From NCBI RefSeq assembly GCF_030811595.1, contig NZ_JAUSRB010000002.1:2294001-2358000 (forward strand): 64,000 nt of DNA, written 5' to 3'. Positions 8,787-17,280 of the stretch are shown here, one piece after another. The stretch comes from Streptosporangium brasiliense (GTDB lineage Bacteria > Actinomycetota > Actinomycetes > Streptosporangiales > Streptosporangiaceae). Every line of letters starts with the position of its first letter. Positions within the stretch are counted from its first letter, which is position 1. The notes beneath the pieces are model-generated. The model did not search any database. It was not told the DNA's origin and was given only the letters and a program-made list of their open reading frames with translations. The translations under genes were made by a program, and so were the position numbers.

Positions 8787-9232
8787 TCCGCTCGGTCAAG
8801 CGGGTGCCCGGCAACCGGAAAATCTGACGCCGTGACCCGCGGACTCTTTTTCCCGCCTCTTTCCCGGTTTCCCGTCCCCGGCGGCGCGAAAATGTGCTCC
8901 GGGTCCCAGTGGTTTTGCGGCATAAGGATGAGCGGAGCGTAATCCTTCGCAGGACTATTTCCACATATACCGGCAGCGCCGGGCAGGTCCCAGGACCCGC
9001 CCGGCGCTGCTCTGTTGGGGTCCCAGCCTCGTCCCGCAAGGAAGATCCGATCATCGCGGGCGGACTTGGGGGCCGCTCGGGGCGGTGATACAAATGCCGA
9101 TGCAGCTTCCGGCCGGCGCGTTTCGTGTAGCCCTCCAAATCGCGCCCGCCGGTGATATCGGGTCTCAGGCCCGCTTTTTCCTGACGATTCCAAGAAATCA
9201 AGCGTGCCGATTACAAAGCTGGGAAGGCAATC
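8787..9232. other. 446-nt intergenic region with possible structured 3' RNA
   Basis: No convincing gene. Just after the radical SAM stop there is CCGCT..AGCGG (8788-8803) with GCCCGGCAACCGG beside it, an AAGGAT..ATCCTT pair near 8926-8952, and then the strong hairpin listed separately. The final ~40 nt hold the SD (GGGAAGG) of the secreted repeat protein. I could not match this stretch to a known riboswitch class. Confidence 0.4.
8974..9009 (+). terminator. Long hairpin, likely terminator
   Basis: A 17-bp stem with one mismatch (CAGCGCCGGGCAGGTCC against GGACCCGCCCGGCGCTG) and almost no loop, about 190 nt beyond the radical SAM stop. There is no U-run. Confidence 0.65.
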
Positions 9233-10144
9233 ATGAAGCGAGTCATCAAGGCGGCTGTGGCCGTGGCGGCGTTCGGCCTCGCGGCGGCGGTCTGCGCCCC
9301 CGCCCAGGCGCAGGCGCGCGACGTCTTCGACGGCCGGGACGCGGCCGAGGACGTCTCCATGGCGGTCGAGGGGCTCACCGGCGGCCTGCTCGACGGCCGG
9401 AACATGCTGTCCGCCCTGTCCTACGGGCAGGACCGGCCGATCTCCCTGGGAGGCGGCCGAGACCCGCGGATCGAGCTGGGAGGTGGCCAGGCCCCCTTCA
9501 ACGGTCAGGCCCCCTTCAACGGTCAGAGCCCCTTCAACGGCCAGGCCCCCTTCAACGGCCAGGCCCCCTTCAACGGCCAGGCCCCCTTCGGCGGCCCCGC
9601 CGCCGACCGGCGCGACGACGGTGTCGACGGCCTGCTCGGGACGCTCTCGGACGCCGTTGAGGACCTCGTCGGCGTCTCGCCGGACGGCATCGCCCTCGAC
9701 AGCCCGCTGACCGGCTCCACCACGGGGGAGGACATGCTGGTCGACGGCGCCGACGGTTTCGGTGACCTGGCGGCCGCGGCCGTGCGGGCCGCCGAGGCCC
9801 GTCAGGCGGGCCAGGCCGGTCAGGCGGGCCAGGTCCCCGCGGCGGCGGTCCAGGGGCTTACCGGGGGGCAGCCGGAGGTCGGCGGCCTCGTCGACGCGGT
9901 GAACCAGGCCGTCCCGCAGGGCGCCGAGCGGGCGGGCACCGTCGCCCCGCTGGTGGGCACCCTGTCGCCGGCCGAGGCCGCGCCGGTCGCCGGGGCCGTC
10001 GCCCCGATCGTCCGCTCCGCCTCCGGTGACGAGATCTCCCCGCTGGTGGGCAACACCACCGGGGAGGGCGCCAGGGCCGTCACCGAGACCGTCCACTCCG
10101 TGGCCGACAGCACCATGGGCGCCACCAGGGCCGCCGCCGAGTAA
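9233..10144 (+). CDS. Secreted GQAPFN-repeat protein, function unknown
   Basis: 303 residues. MKRVIKAAVAVAAFGLAAAV and cleavage near AQA-RD (about residue 28) make a clear Sec signal peptide. Residues 85-120 are six head-to-tail hexapeptides (GQAPFN, one GQSPFN, the last GQAPFG). The remainder is Ala/Gly/Val-rich with acidic turns, a QAGQAGQAGQ stretch near 187-197, and no Cys in the mature part. No catalytic motif is seen. This fits a cell-surface or spore-surface structural protein, which is inference. RBS GGGAAGG. Flanked by hairpins, it is its own transcription unit. Confidence 0.8.
   Translation: MKRVIKAAVAVAAFGLAAAVCAPAQAQARDVFDGRDAAEDVSMAVEGLTGGLLDGRNMLSALSYGQDRPISLGGGRDPRIELGGGQAPFNGQAPFNGQSPFNGQAPFNGQAPFNGQAPFGGPAADRRDDGVDGLLGTLSDAVEDLVGVSPDGIALDSPLTGSTTGEDMLVDGADGFGDLAAAAVRAAEARQAGQAGQAGQVPAAAVQGLTGGQPEVGGLVDAVNQAVPQGAERAGTVAPLVGTLSPAEAAPVAGAVAPIVRSASGDEISPLVGNTTGEGARAVTETVHSVADSTMGATRAAAE
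9485..9592 (+). repeat. 18-bp tandem repeat, six copies, coding
   Basis: Six near-identical copies of GGCCAGGCCCCCTTCAAC encode GQAPFN. Differences are mostly single bases (GGT for GGC; GAG changing Ala to Ser in copy 3), so the array is young or kept homogeneous. Confidence 0.95.
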
Positions 10145-10288
10145 CCGCGGCGGCGCCGGGGCGGACGCGGCGGCGTGGGGTGCCCACGCCGCCGCTGGAC
10201 GGCCGTGACGGTGCGCGGGGCCCGCTGCCGGGCCGGGCTCCGCGCCGGCATGGGATGTCCGCCACGGAGCCGGACATCCGCGGTGACA

Positions 10289-10322
10289 GGAAGACCGGCC
10301 GGTGCGCACCGGCCGGTCTTCC
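10289..10322. terminator. Perfect 34-bp palindrome, bidirectional terminator
   Basis: 17-bp arms (GGAAGACCGGCCGGTGC and its exact complement) meet without a loop. It sits between the convergent repeat-protein gene and the 59-residue gene, 6 nt from the latter's stop. Confidence 0.85.
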
Positions 10323-10328
10323 TTGGTC

Positions 10329-10508
10329 TCAGAGGCCCGGCTCCCGCACCGAGGTGCGCCGGGCGATCTGGGCCTGAAGTCTGGCCATCTGCCAGTGCAG
10401 CTCGATGAGTTGCTCGGTGAGCTGGAGACGGGGAATCTCGGACGGGTCCTCTGTGGCCAGGTGGTCGATCGCGGTCGACAGCTCTCGCATCGCGCGCCCC
10501 CACTCCAT
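10329..10508 (-). CDS. Small 59-residue helical protein behind an SOS box
   Basis: A 59-residue reading frame runs from the ATG at 10508 to the TGA at 10329. It starts MEWGRAMREL and ends RTSVREPGL. It is hydrophilic and almost entirely helical in character (TEQLIELHWQMARLQAQIARR), with no Cys, membrane span or signal peptide. An AGGAAG SD lies 6 nt upstream. A LexA-type palindrome is 16-31 nt upstream of the ATG, so induction by DNA damage is likely. Its terminator begins 7 nt past the stop. I do not recognise the family. A role in checkpoint control or as a small binding partner is only inference. Confidence 0.72.
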   Translation of the reverse strand: MEWGRAMRELSTAIDHLATEDPSEIPRLQLTEQLIELHWQMARLQAQIARRTSVREPGL

Positions 10509-10523
10509 GACGGCTTCCTAGGA

Positions 10524-10539
10524 TCGAAACAACGTTCGA
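10524..10539. promoter_or_regulatory. LexA-type SOS box
   Basis: TCGAAACAACGTTCGA matches the actinobacterial SOS box TCGAAC-N4-GTTCGA at 11 of 12 defined positions. It lies 16 nt before the ATG of the 59-residue gene, where it would overlap the promoter. The nearest plus-strand start is far away, so it most likely serves only this gene. Confidence 0.7.
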
Positions 10540-10687
10540 ATCATAGCGGAGTGCCGATCACGATGTCAGTGATTGTCGCCGAAGGCGCACCGGCGGCCCG
10601 GCTGAGGCGCGGGGGCCCCGGCGACGGGCGCCGGAGCCCGGTCCGCCGTGCTCCGGCGCCGCGGCCGCCACACCTGGCCGCCCGCCC

Positions 10688-11209
10688 TCAGGCCTCGTAC
10701 ACCGGGACGATGTATCCGCGGGCCAGGGTGTGGGCGGTGATGTTGAAGCCCACCACGGCCGGCGGCGTGTCGGCGTCCACGCCCAGCTTGTCCACGTCGA
10801 GGGCGTGCACCGCGAAGATGTAGCGGTGCGGCCAGCCGGGAGGCGGGGCAGCGCCGCCGTAGGCGTTGGTGCTGTAGTCGTTGCGGCCGTGCACGCCGAA
10901 GCCGGAGCCGGCACCGCCCGCTCCGGCCGGCAGTTCGGTCACCTCGGCCGGGATGTCGAACAGCAGCCAGTGCCAGAATCCGCTGCCGGTGGGGGCGTCG
11001 GGGTCGAAGCACGTCACCGCGTAGCCGAGGGTGCCCTCGGGGGCCCCCGACCAGCGCAGGTGCGGTGAGATGTTCTGCCCGGTCGCGCCCCAGCCGTCGA
11101 ACACGTGGGCCTCGGACAGCGTCTCGCCGTCGCGGACGTCGTCGCTCTCGACGGTCAGCGCGGGGACCTGGGGCAGGAAGTCATATGGGATCGGTGGCCG
11201 TGTGGACAC
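10688..11209 (-). CDS. YbhB/YbcL family (PEBP, Raf-kinase-inhibitor-like) protein
   Basis: 173 residues; GTG start with a near-perfect GGAGGTGA, 4 nt upstream. The bacterial PEBP fold is shown by [17 protein letters not shown], the ligand-pocket motif [21 protein letters not shown], and [21 protein letters not shown]. These proteins bind anionic ligands such as phosphate esters; their cellular role in bacteria is unclear. No signal peptide. It stands alone between the SOS-box gene and the exporter. Confidence 0.92.
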   Translation of the reverse strand: MSTRPPIPYDFLPQVPALTVESDDVRDGETLSEAHVFDGWGATGQNISPHLRWSGAPEGTLGYAVTCFDPDAPTGSGFWHWLLFDIPAEVTELPAGAGGAGSGFGVHGRNDYSTNAYGGAAPPPGWPHRYIFAVHALDVDKLGVDADTPPAVVGFNITAHTLARGYIVPVYEA

Positions 11210-11362
11210 GATTCACCTCCGGTAGGAGCGTCTTGTCGATCGCTCCCATCCTGCCCCGCCGCCGGAGGATCTCGCAGGCAGCCGCTCCCGCGCCGTGGAC
11301 ACGTCGTGGGCCGTCCGGCCGCCTCGCCGTACGGGGAGGCCGCGGCGGGCCCGGGCGTGCCG

Positions 11363-12217
11363 TCAGGCGCTGTTGTAGGCGGCGAGCACCGCCTTGGGGT
11401 CGCCGTCCATCTTGATCTTGCCCTTGTGCAGCCAGATGACCCGGTTGCAGGTCTCCTCGATCACGTCGAGGTTGTGCGCGACCAGGAAGACCGTGCCGGC
11501 CTCGTCGCGCATCTGCTTGATGCGCTCCTGGCTCTTGCGCTTGAAGTCGCGGTCGCCGGTGGCCAGGGCCTCGTCGATGAGCAGCACGTCGTGGGCCTTG
11601 GCCGAGGCGATGGCGAAACGGAGCCGGGCGCCCATGCCGGAGGAGTAGGTCGACATGGGGAACTGCACGAACTCGCCGATGCCGGAGAAGTCGACGATCT
11701 CCTCGTATTTGTCCTTCACCTGCGCGGGGTTCATGCCCATCGCGTAGCAGCCCAGCACGATGTTGCGCTCGCCGGTCAGCTCGCGCATCAGCGCGGCGTT
11801 GACGCCGAGCAGGGAGGGCTGGCCGTCGGTGTAGACCGCGCCCGAGTGGGGCGGCAGCAGTCCGGCGATGGCGCGCAGCATGGTGGACTTGCCCGAGCCG
11901 TTGCGGCCGATGATGCCGATGGCGTCGCCGTGGTAGGCCACGAAGGAGACGCCGCGGACGGCGTGGACCTCCTTCATCTGCGGCCTGCCCTGGCGCTTGA
12001 GCAGCCGCATGAGGGCGTTGGCCGCGTTGCCCTTCTCGGCGTCGGTGGCCGCGCCGTACACGCGGTAGATGATGTGCAGGTCGTCCACGATGACCGTCGG
12101 AGTGCCCGTACGGCTGTTGCCGACGGGGTCCGGGTTGGGGTGCACCCTGACGTCCTTGGTGGGGACGCGGGGTTCCTCAGCCTTCACGCTGGACAGCTCC
12201 TCGGTCAACTCAGCCAC
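11363..12217 (-). CDS. ABC transporter ATPase for polysaccharide/teichoic acid export (Wzt/TagH-like)
   Basis: 284 residues from the GTG at 12217. That start overlaps the permease stop by 8 nt and has GGAGAAG 9 nt upstream; an ATG at 12259 would overlap more and lacks an SD. A ~45-residue head precedes the ATPase. GRNGSGKSTMLRAIAGLL is Walker A, YSSGMGARLRFAIASA the signature and VLLIDEALATGD Walker B. The short Wzt-type signature and the YRVYG opening of the domain mark the ABC-2 glycan-export subfamily. There is no C-terminal carbohydrate-binding domain. It works with the permease encoded immediately upstream. Confidence 0.9.
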   Translation of the reverse strand: MAELTEELSSVKAEEPRVPTKDVRVHPNPDPVGNSRTGTPTVIVDDLHIIYRVYGAATDAEKGNAANALMRLLKRQGRPQMKEVHAVRGVSFVAYHGDAIGIIGRNGSGKSTMLRAIAGLLPPHSGAVYTDGQPSLLGVNAALMRELTGERNIVLGCYAMGMNPAQVKDKYEEIVDFSGIGEFVQFPMSTYSSGMGARLRFAIASAKAHDVLLIDEALATGDRDFKRKSQERIKQMRDEAGTVFLVAHNLDVIEETCNRVIWLHKGKIKMDGDPKAVLAAYNSA

Positions 12218-13160
12218 GGCCGTACTTCTCCTCGGCTCGCCAGAAGTACCAGAAGCCACCGATCAGGGCGAACAACGCCCAGAATACGCAGACGATCCAG
12301 ACCCACGGCCGGACGGCCTGCTGCGTGTGCTGCATGAGCAGGTCGCGCATCAGCTCGATGTAGGCGGCGGCCGGGTTGAAGTACATGACGTCGGCGACCC
12401 ACTGCGGCAGGCCCGCCCCGTGGACCGGATCCACGATCTTCTCCTCGATGGAGAAGAACACGCCGGAGGCGTAGAGCCAGGTGCGCGTGATGAAGGGCAG
12501 CAGCTGGTTCAGGTCGCGGGCGGTGGCTCCCACGCGGGCCAGGACCAGGCTGGCGCCGATGTTGAACATCGTCTGCAGCAGCAGGGCCACCGGGATCAGC
12601 AGCCAGAACCAGGTGATCGGCTCGCCGGTGATCAGCACCAGCGCGAACAGTACGCCCATCGAGATCAGGAGCTGCTGGAACTCCTGGATCGTGTAGGCGA
12701 GCGGGAGCGCGGCCCGGGGGAAGTGCAGGGCGCGGATCAGCGACAGGTTGCCGGAGATCGCCTTGGCGCCGCCGCTCACCGAGCGCTGCGTGTAGGTGAA
12801 GACGAACATCCCGGTGATGAGGAAGGCCGGGTAGTTCGGAATGTTCTTGCTCGCGCCGAGGATCAGGCCGAACATCAGGAAGTAGATGGCGGCGTTGAGC
12901 AGGGGGGTGAGGACCTGCCAGAGCTGGCCCAGGGCTGAGTTGCTGTACTTCGAGACGTTGCGCGAGGTCGCGTAGGTCATGACGAAGTGCCGTCGTTCCC
13001 ACAACTGGCGCAGGTAGACGGGCAGACTGGGGCGTGCGATGGCACGCCGAAGTCCGTAACGCTCGGCGAGCTTGGCCAGCGGCTCTTGCCCCTTGTCAGG
13101 GGTGCCGTTATTCGGGCCGCCCGCCTGGGCGTCCGCGATCGCGGATTCCGGCTGGCTCAT
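12210..13160 (-). CDS. ABC-2 permease for polysaccharide/teichoic acid export (Wzm/TagG-like)
   Basis: 316 residues. A polar N-terminus is followed by the family entry segment LGQLWQVLTPLLNAAIYFLMFG, LIRALHFPRAALPLAY and a C-terminal FNPAAAYIELMRDLLM. About six membrane spans fit an ABC-2 (Wzm/TagG) exporter of cell-wall glycopolymer across the inner membrane. It forms a two-gene operon with the ATPase. No glycosyltransferases lie nearby, so the exported polymer is made by genes elsewhere. Confidence 0.9.
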   Translation of the reverse strand: MSQPESAIADAQAGGPNNGTPDKGQEPLAKLAERYGLRRAIARPSLPVYLRQLWERRHFVMTYATSRNVSKYSNSALGQLWQVLTPLLNAAIYFLMFGLILGASKNIPNYPAFLITGMFVFTYTQRSVSGGAKAISGNLSLIRALHFPRAALPLAYTIQEFQQLLISMGVLFALVLITGEPITWFWLLIPVALLLQTMFNIGASLVLARVGATARDLNQLLPFITRTWLYASGVFFSIEEKIVDPVHGAGLPQWVADVMYFNPAAAYIELMRDLLMQHTQQAVRPWVWIVCVFWALFALIGGFWYFWRAEEKYGRG

Positions 13161-13663
13161 GGCAAGGACTCTATTGGATGCGAGTGGTTGAAGTGCCTAC
13201 GGCGGTGGTCCGCCGCACACATTGGACGGGATCTCCGCGGAAGAGGTTCCAGGGCAATTGTGCGGTTCGCCTGCGAACCTCCGGTCCCCCTGCGACGGGG
13301 TCAACGTTAGCCCAGCCGAGGGTCGTGCGGGGGCAATGGATGCAAGCACCCGTGGGGCGGAGGTACTTTGGCGTGACCGTTCGCGTCCTACATGTACCTT
13401 TGTGTCCGATTTTAGTGTGCCTGTGGGCACGGGTTGGTCAAGCCGGTAGACGTATGGCCTCGAACTGGCACATGCGTGACCGAACTGCAACATCACAGAG
13501 ACATTTAGGTGTGGAGCGGTGCGGGATAGTCGCGTCCGACTGGTGTGGCGTCAACACCTTGGCCGGAACGGCGAGGGCAGGGGGACCACAACATCCTCCG
13601 CCTGGCCGTCCGGCTCCGGGACCTCAACGGCGACGTCCGCCTGTAAAGGGAGGAATTACCACT
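13161..13663. other. 503-nt intergenic region between the exporter and the peptide operon
   Basis: Divergent control region. No gene is convincing. It is less GC-rich around 13375-13510. The last 20 nt carry AAAGGGAGG, the RBS of the lipoprotein gene. I could not choose a -35/-10 pair with confidence, and I saw no riboswitch or T-box features. Confidence 0.4.
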
Positions 13664-15307
13664 ATGCGCGTTACTAAGGGCGCACGGATCACGGCCGGTA
13701 CCGCGCTGCTCGCCCTGGGGCTGGCCGCGTGCGGCGGCCAGACCTCCGCGGGTGGTGGGACGGCCTCGGCCGACCAGCCCGTGCGCATGGAACTCGGCGA
13801 GCCGCAGAAGCTCTTCTACCCCGGCGACACCACCGAGTCCGAGGGCTCCGAGGTGCTGGCCGCCATCTTCGCCCCACTGGTCAGCTACGACGAGAACAAG
13901 CAGGTCGTCAACGACGTCGCCGAGTCGATCAAGACGACCGACAACAAGGTCTGGACGATCAAGCTCAAGCCGGGCTACACCTGGCACAACAAGGAGCCGC
14001 TGATCGCGCAGAACTACGTCGACGCCTGGAACTACTCCGCCGACCAGGACAACGCCCAGGGCGCCAACGGCTTCTTCAGCCGCGTCGAGGGCTGGGCCGA
14101 CCTGAACCCGGGCGAGGGCAAGACCGTCTCCGCCAAGGGGATGAAGGGCCTGAGGGTCATCGGCGACGCGGCCACCTCCCGGACCTTCCAGATCACCCTC
14201 ACCAAGCCGTTCTCGCAGTTCAAGACGATGCTGGGCTACACGTCGTTCTACCCGCTGCCCAAGGCCGCCTTCGACGACGCCGGCAAGGTCACCGAGGCGT
14301 ACGCCAAGCAGCCGATCGGCCAGGGCTACTTCAAGTTCGACAAGCCCTACAACAAGGGCACCGACCAGACGATCGACCTGACCCGCTACGACGCGTTCCC
14401 CGGGGACAAGCCGAAGTTCGACAAGCTCCAGTTCAAGCTCTACGCGAGCTCCGAGACCGCGTTCAACGACCTGCGCGCCGGCAACCTGGACATCCACGAC
14501 TCGCTGCCCCCGTCGGCGATCGCCAGCGCCAAGGCCGAGCTCGGTGAGCGCTACATGGACGAGGCCGACGCCGGCGTCGGCTACATCGGCTTCCCGATGC
14601 AGTACAACAAGACCTACGAGAACGTGAAGGTCCGCGAGGCCATCTCCATGGCCATCGACCGCAAGACGATCGCCGAGACGGTCTTCTCCGGCACCCGCGC
14701 CCCGGCCGACGACTTCATCAACCCGCTGCTCGACGGCTACCGCCCCGGCGCCTGCGCGGTCTGCACCTACGACCCGGCCAAGGCCAAGTCGCAGTACGCC
14801 GAGAACAACGGCCCCAAGACGCTGGAGCTGGGCTACAACTCCGACGGTCCGCACAAGGAGTGGATCGAGGCCGTCGCCAACAACCTCCGCGCCAACCTGG
14901 GCGTCCAGGTCACGGTGAAGCCGTTCGAGAAGTTCGCCTCGATCCTCGACGAGCTGGACAAGAAGACCTACGGCGGCATGTTCCGCATGGGCTGGGCGAT
15001 CGACTACCCGTCCGCCGAGAACTACCTGACCCCGGTCTTCTCCACCGTCGCGATCAAGACCGGCTCGAACTACGCGGGCTGGTCCAACAAGGAGTTCGAC
15101 GACCTCCTCGCCAAGGGTGACAGCGCCGCCTCGCAGACGCAGGGCCTGAAGTACTACCAGCAGGCCGACGACATCCTGATCAAGGAACTGCCGTACATCC
15201 CGGTGTACTTCTACCGGACGAACGTCGCGTTCTCCCAGCATGTCAAGGGCATCAAGCTCAACCTCCTCAACCAGGTCGAGTGGACCCAGGTCGAGAAGGT
15301 CGCCTGA
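13664..15307 (+). CDS. Oligopeptide/dipeptide ABC transporter substrate-binding lipoprotein
   Basis: 547 residues from the ATG at 13664 with AAAGGGAGG upstream. The signal peptide ends in the lipobox LGLAACGG, with Cys23 as the lipidated residue. The rest is the SBP_bac_5 family: TWTIKLKPGYTWHN-type opening (WTIKLKPGYTWHNKEPLI), GQGYFKFDKPYN, VREAISMAIDRKTI, a DPAKAKSQYAENN lobe and FYRTNVAFS near the end. It binds peptides outside the membrane and hands them to the permeases. It is the first and probably most abundant product of a five-gene operon, with a hairpin after it. Confidence 0.95.
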   Translation: MRVTKGARITAGTALLALGLAACGGQTSAGGGTASADQPVRMELGEPQKLFYPGDTTESEGSEVLAAIFAPLVSYDENKQVVNDVAESIKTTDNKVWTIKLKPGYTWHNKEPLIAQNYVDAWNYSADQDNAQGANGFFSRVEGWADLNPGEGKTVSAKGMKGLRVIGDAATSRTFQITLTKPFSQFKTMLGYTSFYPLPKAAFDDAGKVTEAYAKQPIGQGYFKFDKPYNKGTDQTIDLTRYDAFPGDKPKFDKLQFKLYASSETAFNDLRAGNLDIHDSLPPSAIASAKAELGERYMDEADAGVGYIGFPMQYNKTYENVKVREAISMAIDRKTIAETVFSGTRAPADDFINPLLDGYRPGACAVCTYDPAKAKSQYAENNGPKTLELGYNSDGPHKEWIEAVANNLRANLGVQVTVKPFEKFASILDELDKKTYGGMFRMGWAIDYPSAENYLTPVFSTVAIKTGSNYAGWSNKEFDDLLAKGDSAASQTQGLKYYQQADDILIKELPYIPVYFYRTNVAFSQHVKGIKLNLLNQVEWTQVEKVA

Positions 15308-15318
15308 CGGACGGCGGC

Positions 15319-15342
15319 GGGCCGGGCGCGTGAGCCCGGCCC
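15319..15342 (+). promoter_or_regulatory. Intercistronic stem-loop after the binding-protein gene
   Basis: GGGCCGGGC, loop GCGTGA and GCCCGGCCC form a perfect 9-bp stem, 12 nt past the stop. Such stems commonly raise the level of the binding-protein message relative to the permease genes by partial termination or 3' protection. Confidence 0.6.
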
Positions 15343-15428
15343 CATGGGCTGCCTCCGGGTGGTCCCTCGCACGGCACGACCCGGCCGGTCGCGAGGGGCC
15401 GTCCCCGAGGCGTGTACGGGAGGCTTGA

Positions 15429-16352
15429 ATGGGCCGTTACATCATCAGGCGCCTTGTCCAGGCGATACCTGTCCTGCTGGGCGCCACCCTGCTCATCTAC
15501 GCCATCGTCTTCGCGCTGCCCGGTGACCCCATCGCGGCGCTGGCGGGCGAGAAGCGGGTGGACCCCAACATCACCGCCATCCTGCGGGAGCACTACCACC
15601 TGAACGATCCGTTCCTGGTGCAGTACTGGTACTACCTCGTGGGCCTGTTCGGCGGCGACTTCGGCACCACCTTCGCCGGGGTGCCGGTGACCGACATCAT
15701 GGCCGGCAAGTTCCAGGTGACCATCAACCTGGCGATGACCGCTCTAGTCATGGAGGCGATCATCGGAGTCGGCCTCGGCCTCTACGCGGCGCTGCGCCAC
15801 GGCAGGGCCCAGGACTCGATGGTCCTGGCCTCCACGCTGGTGCTGATCTCCATCCCCACGCTGGTCACCGGGTTCGTGCTCCAGCTGCTCCTGGGGGTCA
15901 AGGTCGGCCTGCTGCCCGTCGCGGGCGTGACGGACGGCTGGCGCAGCTACCTGCTGCCCGGCTTCGTGCTCGCCGGGACGTCGATCGCCTACCTCACCCG
16001 GCTCACCCGGACCAGTCTCGTGGAGACCCTGCGCGCCGACTACATCCGCACCGCGGTGGCCAAGGGCCTGCCCCGGCGCCGGGTCGTCGGGCGGCACGCG
16101 CTGCGCAACGCGCTGATCCCGTTGGTCACCTATCTCGGCGCCGACCTCGGCACGCTGATGGGCGGGGCGGTGATCACCGAGACCATCTTCAACCTGCCGG
16201 GCATCGGCCAGCAGCTGTTCAGCTCGGTCTACCTGCGCGAGCAGTCCGTCGTCGTCGGCATCGTGACCGTGCTGGTGCTGATCTACATCCTGGCCAACCT
16301 GGTCGTCGACCTGCTCTACGCCGTGCTCGACCCGAGGATCCGTTATGAGTGA
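15429..16352 (+). CDS. Oligopeptide ABC transporter permease, DppB/OppB type
   Basis: 307 residues. MGRYIIRRLVQAIPVLLGAT is the typical first membrane span of DppB. It is followed by FALPGDPIAALAGE, and later the EAA loop that contacts the ATPase (YIRTAVAKGLPRRRVVGRHALRNALIP). Six spans are expected. The RBS GGGAGG is 5-6 nt upstream. Its stop overlaps the next start by 8 nt, so it is translationally coupled to the DppC-type gene. Confidence 0.95.
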   Translation: MGRYIIRRLVQAIPVLLGATLLIYAIVFALPGDPIAALAGEKRVDPNITAILREHYHLNDPFLVQYWYYLVGLFGGDFGTTFAGVPVTDIMAGKFQVTINLAMTALVMEAIIGVGLGLYAALRHGRAQDSMVLASTLVLISIPTLVTGFVLQLLLGVKVGLLPVAGVTDGWRSYLLPGFVLAGTSIAYLTRLTRTSLVETLRADYIRTAVAKGLPRRRVVGRHALRNALIPLVTYLGADLGTLMGGAVITETIFNLPGIGQQLFSSVYLREQSVVVGIVTVLVLIYILANLVVDLLYAVLDPRIRYE

Positions 16353-17271
16353 CACCCTTGCTCCGGCCGCCAGGCGCGCCAAGCACGGCAAGCGGGCCAA
16401 GGCTCCCCGGCCCCCCAAGGCCGCGAGCCTGTGGAGCGACGCCTGGCACGACCTGCGCCGCCGTCCGCTCTTCATCGGCTCGGCCGTCCTTATCGGCATT
16501 TTTCTGATCATGTCGATATTTCCCTGGCTCTTCACCTCCGTGAACCCGTTCGACGCCGCGAGCTGCCGGCTCGCCGAGGCCCGGCAGGGCATGAGCGGCG
16601 CCCACTGGTTCGGCACCGACAACCTGGGCTGTGACGTCTACGCCCGCACGATCTACGGCGCCCGCAACTCGATCGTGGTGGGGGTGACGACCACGGTCGT
16701 CACCGCGCTGGTGGGCGGCCTGCTCGGCCTCGTCGCGGGGTTCAAGGGCGGCGCGCTCGACACCCTGTTCTCCCGGATCACCGAGATCTTCTTCGCGATC
16801 CCGTCGATCCTCGGCGCCCTGCTCATCCTGGCGGTCTTCCGCACGGGCAACGTCTGGACCGTCATGCTGGCGCTGGCCGTACTGACCTGGCCGATGACCT
16901 TCCGCATCATGCGGGCCGCGGTGATCACAGCAAAGAGCCAGGACTACGTGGTCGCGGCCCGGGCGCTCGGCGCCTCCGCGCCCCGGATCATGTTCCGGCA
17001 CATCCTGCCGAACGCGGTCGCGTCCGTGATCGTGGTCGCCACGATCAACCTGGGCGGCTTCATCGCCGCCGAGGCAGGTCTCTCCTTCCTCGGGGTCGGT
17101 CTACGCTCGCCTGACATCTCCTGGGGACTTATGATCTCCGATGCCCGGGAGCGCTTCCTGGAGGCTCCGGGTCCGCTGCTGTTCCCGGCGCTGTTCCTGA
17201 GCCTGACCGTGCTGGCCTTCATCATGCTGGGCGACGCCGTCCGCGACGCCCTCGACCCGAAGCTGCGGTAA
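16345..17271 (+). CDS. Oligopeptide ABC transporter permease, DppC/OppC type
   Basis: 308 residues. A basic cytosolic head (to about 40) precedes the first span. HWFGTDNLGCDVYARTIYGARNS is the DppC signature, and DYVVAARALGASAPRIMFRHILPN is the EAA loop. AEAGLSFLGVGLRSPDISWG closes the pattern. It pairs with the preceding permease to form the channel. Confidence 0.95.
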   Translation: MSDTLAPAARRAKHGKRAKAPRPPKAASLWSDAWHDLRRRPLFIGSAVLIGIFLIMSIFPWLFTSVNPFDAASCRLAEARQGMSGAHWFGTDNLGCDVYARTIYGARNSIVVGVTTTVVTALVGGLLGLVAGFKGGALDTLFSRITEIFFAIPSILGALLILAVFRTGNVWTVMLALAVLTWPMTFRIMRAAVITAKSQDYVVAARALGASAPRIMFRHILPNAVASVIVVATINLGGFIAAEAGLSFLGVGLRSPDISWGLMISDARERFLEAPGPLLFPALFLSLTVLAFIMLGDAVRDALDPKLR

Positions 17272-17280
17272 GGGGGACCT

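Noticed and set aside
8788..8830. CCCGGCAACCGG as part of a SAM-II or SAM-IV riboswitch
   Set aside because: The other conserved elements are missing and no methionine gene follows; the region is 3' of a gene.
9485..9592. Evenly spaced repeat that could be taken for a CRISPR array
   Set aside because: The 18-bp units are contiguous with no spacers and are in frame within a protein gene. No cas gene is nearby.
10530..10550. GTTCGAATC as a tRNA T-loop
   Set aside because: No acceptor, D or anticodon arms can be built around it; the bases belong to the SOS box.
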